NCBI GenBank assembly: GCA_035771175.1
Contig: CM069603.1
Span: 14,732,286 to 14,796,285 of the forward strand
DNA from: Paratinospora sagittata
Lineage: Eukaryota > Streptophyta > Magnoliopsida > Ranunculales > Menispermaceae
DNA length: 64,000 bases
Reading direction: 5' to 3'
Shown here in pieces: positions 11,015 to 22,347 of this stretch (position 1 is its first letter; the number at the start of each line of letters is the position of its first letter). Both the position numbers and the translations under genes were made by a program. The notes beneath the pieces are model-generated. The model was given only the letters and a program-made list of their open reading frames with translations. It did not search any database and was not told where the DNA came from.

Positions 11015-13772
11015 TGTTGGCCTAGAAATGTGTCCAAGAGGGGGGGTGAATTCAACAAATACAGATTTAACAAGTTTGATAAAATGCAATGACAAAAAGT
11101 AAAAATAGCATAGTTAAAGTAAATGAACACACAAGATTTACAGTGGTTCAGCTATATGCCTACCTCCACTAGCTAACCTCCTTAGTTAGGATTTCCAAAC
11201 TCCACTAAGGATCACTCTTCACAGGTGAGGATCAAACATTTACACTTTCTCAACTTCACAGGTGTGAGAACAACCTTCATGACACTCAACTTATACATGT
11301 GTGAGTCTACCTATCCTACTCAGCTTCACAGGTGTGAGTCTACCATTAACTTACTCAACTTAACGGGTGTGAGTCTACTACTAACACTTATCATTTCTCT
11401 AAGGATAATACAACAACTTACACAGTTGCAGTAGTGTACAAGATATGAGATAATCTTCAAAGGTTTACAACATAAAACCTATGAACCTTTACTCAATCAC
11501 GATTTCAGCAAAAGATAGATATTAAGAACAGCTGAAAAATTTGGAAGTTCATCTTTAGGAGCCCTTAGAAGTTCATCTCATCAGTGTATCCCATTTTCTT
11601 ACCAATGATTAGACTTAAAATTGGGAAGGGTGATTTAATAGGCTTTTGGGAGAGCCCATGGTCACTTTCCCTAACCTTTATCGTCGCTCTTCCTTTCATA
11701 ATAAACCTGTTATTGACTTTGTGCGGTACTTGGCGGGTGTTCATTTTTCCCGGGATATACATTTAAGGAGAAATGCTCACCCTTGGGAGGAGGAAGATGT
11801 GGCATCATTGCTTGGGATGCTAAAGGGTTGTTATCTATCTATGGATGACGATAGAGTCTCTTGGCATTGGGATTCATCCGGATTGTCCTTCACAAAATAT
11901 TTTTACTCAAAAATCCTCCACCACTCTAATGTTCCTACTTTTCCTTACCACAATCTATTATGAAAAGCTCTGGTACCATCGAAGGTTAAATTCTTGGGGT
12001 GGGTTACTTCTCATGGAAAATTGAATACGGGGGATATGTTGCAAAAAAAATTCCCATATAGGTGTTTATCCCCTTTTTGGTGTTTCTTGTGTAGTCAGGA
12101 TGGAGTCCGTGCCCCATATATGTTGGGGTTGTCCATTTTCCAAAGAGGTTTGGTGTAGATGGGATGCTCACTTTCCTATCTCATATGGTGAGATGGAGGT
12201 GGAAGAGTATGTGAATATCTTCCCATTCTTGGATAGAGTTCATTCATCATAGAGAGATCATTGAAAGGTGGTGTATTTGTCAGTACTATGGTCTCTCTGG
12301 AAGGAGAGGAACAATCGGGTGTTCCTCGATGAGTTTTCTCCGGCGTTTGAAGTGTGGGAGAAGTCACATCTCCTCGCTTCTTTTTGGATTGTCAATAGTA
12401 ATCTGTGTAAGGGATACTCTTTAAGGGATTGGCTAAAGGGTTGGGTATATATTGTATCTGTATAGGGTAATGATCTTGTGGACATTTTTGTACAAATTTT
12501 TAATGATTAATTACATATATACAATATATTTAGTTTCTTAAAAAAGAACAGCTGAAAAATGAGTAAAAATGAAAACCTCATTCTTTCTTTGGATTTTCAA
12601 AAGGATATGAAATATGCTCAGGTAATCTAAAGTTGAAAATCTTTTCGCTAAAAGTATTAGAGATATTTGCAGCTAAAAAACGTTTAAAATAATCAACTAA
12701 TATTCAAAGAGTGCAAGACAGATTTTTCAAAAAGTCTCTAACTTCATCTTCAAGTTTGATATTTATAAGCAAGAGTACGCCAAATTCAGATTTTGAATTT
12801 TCGAAATCGTTGTGTGAGTAATTTGAATTTTGAATGAAACGACTCGATTCTTTCATGAAAATGGCATAAAGATGAACGTTGAAATGTTCTAATTGAAAAG
12901 AGTTTACATGAAATAGGAAATGATCAAAATTTCAGCTTTTAAAGAAAAATAGAAAACACAGTGTTAGGTTTTGATACAATAAACAATAGTGTCCTGAAGA
13001 ACGTTTAGCGTCCGAAAAATACTGAAACCTAGAAGGTTCAATTTGACATGAGCGTCTTATTGCAACAATAGCGATGGTCATCCCGAGAGATGAAATTTTT
13101 GAGAATTTTCAGGAGGGACCTACTGAGCTTGAGCATCCTACTGGATTGTGCTCCAAGATTTTCTAGATATCTTGAGCGTCCTGCATCAATAGGAGCGTCC
13201 TACAGTGTACGCCTGATTTTAAGTGAATTGGCCATTGCATAAGTGTCCTGAACGCCATGAACGTCCTACTAGCCATGAACGTCATACTAGACACTGATAA
13301 GAATTTCAACTGATTTTTTCTGAAAATGTTTTTCTTTGAAATCATATTGGATTGAAATGTTTCGAATCAAAATCATCATTCAAAGGAAACTTTCAAAAAC
13401 ATTTTGAATTGAATTGAGTATCAATTGAATCATTTGGAAATCCGACGAATGAAAAACTAATTCTGAAAGTTAAAGTTAAATTTGAAACCATTTTGAGTCA
13501 AGGATGAGCTGAAGTGTGATAAGTAAATAAGTGTGATGAGTAAAGATTCTACAATTCTAGACTAACTAACTAACCATAACACTTTCGCGACTTGATTCTT
13601 GATTGATCATATCTTCATTTGAGCTTAGCTTGGCCTCTTCTCAATTGAATGAATCAGCTCGAGACATTTAGTTTTCAATCTTTAACTAAAACACTTAACA
13701 AATTTATTAGTTCATAAGATGAAGTGGTTTGCAATCATCAAAACAAACTTCATGGGGTTCTTTGAGATAACA
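11015..13772 (-). mobile_element. SIRE-like Copia solo LTR with target duplication
   Basis: On the plus strand it runs from TGTTGGCCTAGAAATGTGTCC to GGTTCTTTGAGATAACA, flanked by GCACC (11010-11014) and ACACC (13773-13777), a 5-bp duplication with one mismatch. The interrupted RT reads NLVLDWEKC-FMV on one side and KGIVLSHMV on the other, as in an uninterrupted pol. A LINE (11541-12560 including its duplication) is nested inside; without it the LTR is about 1.74 kb. It contains four hairpins at 11247-11374, a TATA-like cttataaatatc (minus, about 12765) and a gagcgtcct motif array at about 13045-13275. Confidence 0.85.
11541..12543 (+). mobile_element. 5'-truncated LINE with 17-bp target duplication
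   Basis: The flanks AAGAACAGCTGAAAAAT at 11524-11540 and 12544-12560 are identical. The body ends in a short A run just before the second flank, as target-primed insertion produces. Coding remnants of ORF2 read FPNLYRRSSFHNKPVIDF, a DRVSWHWDSSGLSFT block, then KALVPSKVKFLGWVTSHGKL (the zinc-binding RT-associated region) and SLWKERNNRVF near the end. The frame breaks more than once, so it is inactive. Confidence 0.88.
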
Positions 13773-14465
13773 ACACCATGAAAAACACTTCTCCCAATCC
13801 AACACTAAATTTGACTCCTCACGCCTCTACAACACTAGGCCCAAATTGGACATACAAGCCTCAAATGTAGCTCCAAACACCAAAAAATCATCCATAAAAA
13901 CTTCTATGAACCTTTCTACCATATCATAAAAGATGGCCATTATGTACCTCTGAAATATAGCTAGAGCATTGAATGGGCTAAATGACATGTGCCTGTATGC
14001 AAAAGTCTCATGTGGATAGGTAAAAGTAGTCTTTTCTTAATGATCTGGAGCGCTATGAGAATCTGATTATACCTTGAATACCCATCTAGTAAGCTATGGA
14101 TACCTTGCAAGCCTCTCCACCATTGATTAATGAAAGGCAATGAGAAATGATCCTTAAGGGTGGTATTATTCAACTTCCTGTAATCTATGCACACTTTCCA
14201 TCCATGGATTGTCCTTGTAGGTATAAGTTCATTTTTTTGTCATTTTTCACCACAATCATCCCTCTTTTGTTTGGTACTACCTCTGCTAAACTCACCTGAG
14301 CATTCTATGGAATGGGATAGATGATTTCAACATCAAGCAACTTTGAAACTTCAACCCTCCCCACTTCTTTCATATTCAAATTCAACCTTCTTTGTTGTTC
14401 ATTGTAGGCTTGTGGTTCTCTTCCATGAGAATTTTATGCATGTAAATAGAAGGGTTGATCCCTTT
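13773..14465 (-). pseudogene. Athila/Tat-type reverse transcriptase, N-terminal part (element C)
   Basis: The minus-strand reading runs [75 protein letters not shown], then LLDGYSRYNQI and FIEVFMDDFLVFGATF with the catalytic DD pair, and NLVLDWEKC. The same order occurs in the better preserved copy at 22348-23120. Frameshifts and stops are present. The sequence homology stops abruptly at about 14465. Confidence 0.85.
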
Positions 14466-15569
14466 AATGTTCATAATTCTCATTTTGACATTAAATTATT
14501 ATCTTATAATAGAGCATTATCATATACTACATCTCGTGTCTTAAGAATCAATCATAAATATGTTTGACTTTTTTATTACACAAATTGATATATTTTCTAA
14601 GAAGCAAACATATCAATTTTCAAGTCATGTGCATAATTCACATTTATCACAGTTTAATTTCTCATTACGTGATATTTGAGGTAAATATAGGAAAAGTTAT
14701 ATATAATGAGAGGTTGATCATATTGGAGCATATGAGCATTAGGAGCCTTGAGATCATCAATTTAGAAAAGTCATCACCCTACTTGGTTTCATGACACATG
14801 AAATCATCCCATTCATTCATTACTTGAGTGAGAATTTTGTGAATCCCAAGGAGCATCTACGGTTACAATGAAAGTTGGAGGACTCCAAGTTAAGTTTAGT
14901 CTTAACCCTTCTTATTTTTCTTTTTTCTCATAATCACCATTATGGAAAGTCTTTCTTACACACCAAAATTTCTTCTATTCACATTGGTATCCCTTCCCGT
15001 GATTTTTACTATACATAGTTATTTATCACCTTTAATTTGAGTTTTCTTTCATTTTACACAAGAAGGATAAGGAGAGCATGAGCCATTTGAAACATCCGTT
15101 TATATCACTCTTAGACCATCTGCCATTGGTTCATTCTATCCCTTGATCATCTATATAAATCCCTCAAATCTACACTTGAGGGGTGTCTTTTGTTTCATCT
15201 AATCTCTTGATCACTTGGGAGTTTTCCCTATTCCTTTCATTTTTCTTCTTTTTTTTTTCCATGGCCCCAAAATCCATGGAAGGCTAAGTCTTTTGTTTAA
15301 GGCTAGGAAGCCTTCTCCACTCTTTTCTTGAGAATTCTTGGATAACATTTATATGTGGATCAAATTGACATATGTTTTCTCTCATACTTTCTTTCAATTT
15401 TGTATTTTCTTTCATACATTTTATCATGTATTTTGTATAGATGATTTTGCAAAATCTAATGAAATAATGAAGTATTTCATTTATATTTTCTAGTCTGACT
15501 TGATGTAGTTTTTTTTATGTGTTATATAAAATATTTCATATGCTTAGAATTCACAACTTGCCTTCGCAC
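14466..15569. other. Unassigned; LTR- or promoter-like sequence
   Basis: No coding region found. At 15148-15165 there is ctatataaatccc followed by pyrimidine-rich sequence and a caatgaaataatgaagtatttcat-like AT-rich stretch, an arrangement seen in LTR R-U5 regions. It may be a piece of an LTR I cannot place. Confidence 0.35.
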
Positions 15570-16922
15570 TGTTGGCCCAAATTCAAGTCCAAGTGGGGAG
15601 CGAATTGACTAGCAAGTTTTTAAAGAATTGCTTTAAACAAATTAAAAAACAAACAATCAAGTAGAAGTGCAGGAAATAAAGAAGATTGAACACAAATGAT
15701 TTAAAGTGGTTCGACTTTCAAAGCCTGCAACCATTACTTGATCTCCCCAATCAAGATTTTTTAAATCTACTAAACACTAATCCTACCTACCAGCAAAGAT
15801 CGAACCGTTTACATACATCGTTCTTCAGTTAGAAGAACTTCCCCGATTGATTAACCAGTCAATCCAACTAGAAATTCAAATTGAGAAGAAAAGGAGGATG
15901 TTCTCACCAACAATCCTTAAATATCACTTACAGAGTAAAATGAGTACCTTGCTAGATTAATCAGCCAAATTGAATGAAGATGAATGCATAAATGATAGGT
16001 GGAAGACCCCTTTTTTATCTTTGATGAAATGAATGTAGGTAGAAGCTCAAATCAAATATTCACACTCAAAAACTCATGAGATCTTGAAAAGATTGAAAAC
16101 CAATGATTGAAAGAACTCTCTCAAGCTTGAAAGCACAAAAACTAGGTGAGTTCAAAATCAAAACCAAAGAATGATTCAAAAATGATTTATTGGAATTCCT
16201 TAACTTAGGTTTATATAGATTTAGGGTTAGAAAACCCTAATTTCCAACATTTAGTCCAAGTTCAATGTACCTAGGAACTTGTGCCAATGATTGCAACGAA
16301 TCAATTTCAAAAAAATCAAAAGAATCTTGTTCAAATCATTATTCAGCCAAGAAATGGAGAAACACGTTTTTGGAATCATAAACACGTTTTAGGCATTCGA
16401 GACCATTGAAATAATTGTCCTGCCAAAAATCACAAAAATGCATTTTTGTAAACAGAAGCATGTTTCTGGCAAGAAATCCCTAAAGCCATGCATTCTGCCA
16501 CATAACACAAAATCACATTTCTCAAGGCAAAAAGGCCTTTCTGACAGAAACTTAGAAAAATGTTCACTCTGCCACAGAAAGCAAAAATGCATTTCTCCCA
16601 GCAGAAACACGTTTCTTCCTTTTTGCCAGATTTGTCACTTGGATAGTTTGAAACATATTTCTTAAGTGTGAAGCACATTTCTTGCTTAAAAACTTTCAAA
16701 ATTTGTTTTCTTCAAAAATTTGAGTTCAAAACTTTTTTTCTCAAACATTTTGGCTTAAATACTCTTGAAATGAAGTATAATAGAAATATTTGAAGTTTGA
16801 AAATATTTTGAAACAATTTAATCAACTTTGACTTTTGAAAAATTTTTGACTTAAAAGAATATGAATGCGTACATGGAGTGGTTGAGTGATCTAAGGAGGA
16901 TCCACGGCTCTAAAGCGATTTA
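15570..16922 (-). mobile_element. SIRE-like Copia LTR, truncated (LTR 1)
   Basis: Begins TGTTGGCCCAAATTCAAGTCC and follows the family: agtgcaggaaataaa, taaagtggttcgac, a ccactacttgatctcc-like stretch, and agatcgaaccgttt. Two perfect hairpins lie at 15820-15838 (GTTCTTC/GAAGAAC) and 15845-15864 (GATTGA/TCAATC). A TATA-like ctatataaac (minus) lies near 16211, and an array with gaaacacgttt-type motifs upstream of it at about 16360-16620. The far end is missing; the next LTR starts at 16923. Confidence 0.72.
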
Positions 16923-16938
16923 TGTTGGCTAAGTTAAG
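16923..16938 (-). mobile_element. First 16 bp of SIRE-like LTR 2, split by the Tat-type element
   Basis: TGTTGGCTAAGTTAAG here plus TGTCCAAGAGAGGGG at 36989 recreate the family edge seen at 11015 (TGTTGGCCTAGAAATG then TGTCCAAGAGG). The break is the insertion of the Tat-type element, which duplicated TTAAG. Confidence 0.8.
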
Positions 16939-17208
16939 TGTTACACCCAAAATCGAACCAACTCCGAGTAATAAACAAAGTTGTGCCTGGACCAGGAACA
17001 ACACCTTAACCAAGGCCAAAACACAGCTTGCCTCGGCCAAGGCCAAGGTGCAACATGCCTTGGCCAATGGCCGACGCACCACATGCGCCAATGGCCAACA
17101 CACAATGTGCCTCGGCCTCATGCCTCGACCATGGCCGAGGCAACACAAGCCTCGACCAAGGCCGAAGCACCACAAGCCTCGGCCATGGCTGAGGCTCCCT
17201 CTCTGGGT
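16939..17208 (+). mobile_element. Tat-type 5' LTR, left part
   Basis: Matches 33513-33620 joined to 36424-36530. Contains repeated ctcggccatggccgagg-type palindromes (about 17027-17200), which create repetitive Gly/Gln/Ala-rich reading frames on both strands that are not genes. About 0.35 kb of LTR corresponding to 36530-36895 is missing before the LTR resumes at 27942. Confidence 0.75.
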
Positions 17209-19265
17209 GACGTCATGACCAGCACAGTACCCTAGATAATGCCACTCCAGGACAAAAAACTTGAGGCACAACTCAGCCTCTATCTAATAAGCAAGTAATA
17301 CTTATACAATCATAATAATCCAACCTGTATATGACAATTAATAACTCAACCAAAATAATTTAATCAACATCCATCAACAAGATCACATCATCCTATATAA
17401 CCTTCTACATGGTTCAACATAAATATAATCACCCGTATAAACAAGTATCTATTTCCCCAAAACGTGTTATATACATGTATACACATCCAACACACCTATG
17501 TGACAAGTACATATATAATGTGATAGTTATATATAAGCCCAAAAGAACAAAAAAAATCAAAATATCAAAAGACAACCCTGTTCCCCAACAAGACGCCTAC
17601 ATCCAAGAAGAAGAAGGTTGCACACTGTGATCTAAGCCTTACCCTTCCCTTTTGGATTTAAATCTAAGAAAATAGGGGGAAAAGGGTGAGCTTCAACTAA
17701 CTCAATGAATATTCTCACAATTATAATCCATAAATGCATTTATAAAAAAAAAACATGTATGCCATTGAATAATCATTTATAAATATAATGCATCATTTGA
17801 AGATACAATACATGATTCTAACTAAAACATATAAATTATGCACCATTTCAGAAAAATATACAAACGCCTCAACCAAGGTCACCATAAGATAATTTTGTCT
17901 GTACACACTCCCCTATTTTGCGATAACAAAGGATGGTCAGATCAGAATACCCAAATCAAATCCTTCTACCCTTACATTCTTCAGTAACGGAAAATCCTTT
18001 CCCATGGAGTACTATCCAAATAACACCGGCGACACATTTCCCCAAAGAACAAGTAGATAGAAAGACATTTCACGCCAAGATATTTAATCCAAACTACCTA
18101 AGGCAATCCAATGCACAAAAATTCATTTTCATGATCATAAATACCATGCACATACATCATAAATGCATACAATTTAACAAGTCAATTTCATATATAAAAT
18201 GTCATAAATGGAGAATAATGTGAGAAATACTCACAACCAATCCAAAGGTCTAATACACAAGCTAAAGGACTCCCAAGATGATCAACCCAATCTCAATGTC
18301 CTGTAATCAACGTAATTAACACATCATTGATCATTTTCAAGTCTACACATGTACAATTACATAGACCCCATAAAATTCCCAATGTTCCTAAATTCCAATC
18401 CTCAATTCCAATTCTCATAATTTCCGTTCAAGACATATAAAAACCATTAATAATGGATTAGAAACACCAAAGGCACCATCAATGATCAACGGCCACCATT
18501 GGAGACCCACATGCATGCTAAAATCCCAACGTACAACATACCCAACAATTTCCACAAATTCATCATCAAAACAGGGGGAAATCACTATAATTCATGGAAA
18601 TCAAGCTCAAATCCATGGGAGTTGGGTTTCCAGGTTTAAACCCCAATTCAAACTCAAATCCAGCACATACATGTTATCTAAAATACACCCTCTAGCTAGA
18701 AAACATTAAGAGAAGCAAAAATATGGAGAAATTTGGGTAGAAATCCATACCTTATGGGTCAAATCCAACAACCCTAACCCAAAATCTCCCAAATTATTTT
18801 TCTCCTTTCTTTTCCCTATTTCTCAACTGGAAATGATGAGAATGAATGAGAATGAGGGTGGTTTTCCATTTATATCAGTGTCGGGCCACGTTTCTGCGTT
18901 TTTAAAAAAATTGCCCATGCACGAGGAGCGCGTTTCTCATCGTTTCCTGAGAAAATCTCACTGTCAGTCTGACTCAGAGGAGCACGCTTCTACCTTAAGG
19001 AGCGCACTTCTCTAATCCCTAACAAAACTCTAGTCTCAGTTCAGGTAAGGAGCATGCTTCTCCATTTAAACTGTGCGCTTCTCCTGCCTAATTCCAAAAT
19101 TTTTACACTTAGAGACATTTCCAATTTACCCATTCACCTCATAAACACATAAAACACGATAATATACACAAATACAAGTATAATACACATCAAATACTTA
19201 CACAAGCATCTAGAGTTGGGCAATTTACGTAATCATAACGTCATGTGTGAATGTGGGTCGTTACA
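17209..19265 (-). mobile_element. Long chromovirus-like LTR, minus orientation
   Basis: The right end (…gggtcgttaca) is the complement of a TGTAACGACCC start, and the left end (gtgacgtcatgaccagcac) matches the complement of the end of the LTR at 33621-36418 (gtgacgtcatggccggcac). The first bases at the left edge are lost. It carries a ggagcgcgcttct-type palindrome array (18912-19080) upstream, on the minus strand, of a TATA-like gatataaatgg near 18868. No coding region. Confidence 0.65.
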
Positions 19266-19289
19266 AAGGTCCGATTCCAACCGAAGGCG

Positions 19290-20766
19290 TGTAACACCCC
19301 ATAGTTTTAATCAAATACCTACGTTGACTTATACGTGTACCGAGATGTATAATATGTGTATTTTATACATAGGAGCCAAATATACTCGTGTATGAAAATA
19401 CATGCTATATTTAAGGAGTATTACTAAATAAATGGAATTATTAAATTAAGTGATGATTTTAATAAATAATTAAATGATTAAATAATGAGGAGTTGTTAAT
19501 TAAATAAATGATATGAAATAAATAACGATGGAGGAAGTGGTTATTAAATGATATGAATTAAATATTAAAATAGGGGGAAGATGGTTAACTAGATGTTATT
19601 AGAAGCATGGAATCATAATTTGAATGATGCTCATCTTGTTTGTTTTAATGCCAACGTGTTGGTGTTTTGTTTTAAAGATAAAACAAAGTGAAAGAAGAAG
19701 AATGAAAACCAGATAGGGAAAGCAGAAGAAAGAAAAGGAGAACGGGAGGTGGAAAGACTTTTCGCAGCCAAATTCGACGTGCTAGTAAGCTATTTTCACC
19801 ATTTTTTATTGTGAAATTGCTATTTAAGCTATGTGTGACGTTTTTACCGGCATAATTTTTGCTATAGGAGGTGTTTTACCGTGTTTTCAAAAATGGGGTT
19901 TGGATCCACTTTGAGTGGAAACACATAAAAATGATATATTATGACTCCTATAGATGTGTAGATACTAGATATGTGGTTTGTTTGTGTCCATGTGTAATAT
20001 TGGTGCAAGTACAGTTGCCGGAAGCCAAATTTGACATTGGAGGCCTTTGGAACTATGTGAAACTCCGGTGAAATCTCGATTTGAAATCATAAAATTATAG
20101 AGAACTAAATTTTGGACATTTCGATACCAAAATTATGATTTTTGGGTATCGATTAATATTTTTAATATATGCCTGATTGAATTTAGTAAATACCACAATT
20201 AGTAGAAATGTGGTTGAAAAACCTAGTTTCTATTGTCCATTGCCTTAAAAATAATCGTGAGGGCTGAGTAAAATATTTGGGATGCCTCACGTGAATTTTA
20301 GACAGAAATGAAATTATGAGAATTAATTGGAGAGTTAGATTTAATTGACTAATTGAAAAAAAAATAAATAAGGATTTGATAATTGATTATGGATTATCTG
20401 GAAATGAATATATGACAGGATTATATTGTTGATTGGATGCGGATGTTAGAGTGGTCGTAGAGAGTAGGTCTATGCAATGCCACTGTGAGTATTTCTTTAC
20501 TCTGGTTATTCTACATATGGCATTATAGATATAAAATGCTTTTATTTTGATAAGTGTGTTAGGACTATTGTGCATGAGTTGAATTCATGAAATGATTTTA
20601 AAATGAAGCATGGGTTAGATTTGCAAAAGCAGACTAACCGCATGAGGTCGATTCTTGGGTAAGCCTCAGGAACTAGTCCCATGTGAGTAACTGGATTTGC
20701 ACTCATGTACTAGAGGATTGTCTTGGTTGGATTAATAACCCATAATTGATGATTATATGAAAATGA
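19290..20766 (+). mobile_element. Chromovirus-like LTR, plus orientation, 3' truncated
   Basis: Starts TGTAACACCCCATAG. The block ctgtgagtatttcttta...ctacatatggcatt at about 20482 matches ttgtgagtgtttctttta...ctatatgtggcatt at 35418 in the LTR at 33621, so they are related. It breaks off at the edge of Athila A without an LTR terminus. Between this LTR and the preceding one is a 24-bp stretch (19266-19289) that belongs to neither. Confidence 0.6.
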
Positions 20767-20769
20767 GTA

Positions 20770-21672
20770 ATGAGAGATCTGTGGCTACTCTTTTTGTGGC
20801 CAAATGAGAATGAAGTCAATGAGGAAGTTCAATTTATCAACAATCGGGGGTACAACTATAAAAGCAATCAAGGAGTTTCAAATCAGTACCACCCAAGCAT
20901 CAGAAATCATGAGAACTTCTCCTATGCCAACACGAGGAATACATTGCAACCTCCACCCAATTTTTCCAATCAAGCTCAAGAAAAGAAGCCATCTTTGGAG
21001 GATATGATTGGGTCATTTATGATGGAAACTAGGGCGTCAATCAAAAATTTGGAGGTACAAGTCGAGCAACTAGCCACAACGGTGAATGCCCAACAACGGG
21101 GGTCACTACCTAGCAACATTGAGGTAAACCCAAAAGAGCAGTGCCAAGCCATCACCTTGAGAAGTGGAAATGAAGTAAAGGGGGTTGATCTAAGCCTAAG
21201 CACACCACCACCACCCGTTGAAGAGCAAAAGGATATAAGTATTGAGGCCGAGCCGAGTAAAGAAAAGGACAAAGAGTCGTCAAAGGGGGAGAAGCCACAT
21301 GAGAGGCCATACCGGTCTGGTTCTATCACGTTCACGGATAACCCTCTTAATCTCAAAACTCTTATTCCTTTTCCTCAGCGATTTCAAAAGAAAAAGCTTT
21401 ACAAGAAATTCGCCAAGTTCTTGGAAACTTTCAAAAAAAATCACATTAACATCTCTTTTGCAGATGCGTTGGAGCGAATGCCAAACTACGTCAAGTTCAT
21501 GAAGGATGTGATGACAAAGAAAAGGAAGCTAGAGAACTATGAGACGGTGAAACTTACTAAAGAATGTAGTGTTATACTACAAAAGAAGCTACCTCAGAAG
21601 CTAAAAGATCCAGGGAGTTTCACTATACCTTGCACCATTGGTTCCTTGAATATTAATAAAGCTTTATGTGAT
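20770..21672 (+). pseudogene. Athila gag, C-terminal half (element A)
   Basis: Open for about 300 codons. Recognisable Athila-type stretches: NQYHPSIRNHENFSY, LQPPPNFSNQAQEKKPSLED, a helical segment SIKNLEVQVEQLATTVNAQQ, GSLPSNIEVNPKEQCQAITL and LIPFPQRFQKKKL. The segment close to the protease has NYVKFMKDVMTKKRKLE. Gag forms the virus-like particle. The N-terminal half is absent. An extra T in a run near 21673 shifts the frame at the protease active site. The second copy at 39401-40458 matches over its whole length. Confidence 0.85.
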
Positions 21673-22344
21673 TTTGGGTGCTAGCATTAACTTGATGCCT
21701 TTGTCAATTTTCAGGAAATTGGGGCTTGACGAGGTGAAGCCGACTACGGTATCTTTGCAACTAGTGGATCGAACACTTCCATACCCTCGGGGTATTATTA
21801 AGGACGTGCTAGTGAAGTGGATAAGTTCATCTTCCAGGCGGATTTCGTTGTTTTTTATGTGGAGGAAGATGGTGATATCCCTCTTATACTTGAGCGGCCG
21901 TTCTTAGCTACCGGGAGAGCTTTGATCGATGTGCAACGTGGTGAGCTTACCCTAAGAGTGAATGATGAAGAAGTGTTGTTTAATATATACAAGACCATTA
22001 AATTTCCATTGGAGGGGAATACATGTCACCAAATAGATGTAGCGAAAGTGGTGGATGCATGTGTGACTGAAGTACATGAGGAGGTTACACCAGGAGATCC
22101 TTTAGAGAAGTGTCCTGTGAGTTCGGTAACTAGAGATGAGGCCTCTCATGATGATATCCAAAATTATGCCTTAGCTCTTGATGCCCACAATCCTACAAGT
22201 ACAATCGCCGAAGTGCAAGATATTGAAGCTTCTTCACTACCCGAGTCATTAGAATCTTCGCCGGAGTTGAAGCCCTTACCGGAGCACCTTCGTTATGAAT
22301 TTTTGGGTGAGAAGTCTACTATGGCAGTCATCATATCAACGGCT
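21640..22344 (+). pseudogene. Retropepsin-type protease region (element A)
   Basis: Aspartic protease that would process the polyprotein. The active-site region reads ALCD[L]GASINLMPLSIF once a one-base insertion near 21673 is allowed for. A one-base deletion near 21816 (within gtgaagtggataag) brings the frame back, and DVQRGELTLRVNDEEV and ERPFLATGRALI follow. A variable acidic linker leads to an in-frame TAG at 22345-22347. Confidence 0.85.
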
Positions 22345-22347
22345 TAG

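Noticed and set aside
15240..15480. Protein-coding gene following the TATA-like site at 15150
   Set aside because: No frame stays open and no motif is seen; the layout fits an LTR piece or non-coding DNA.
16891..17271. Long overlapping ORFs on both strands with Gly/Leu/Gln- or Cys-rich repeats
   Set aside because: They come from the repeated ctcggcc/aaggcc words of the Tat-type LTR; no domain, and the same words occur without ORFs at 36419-36540.
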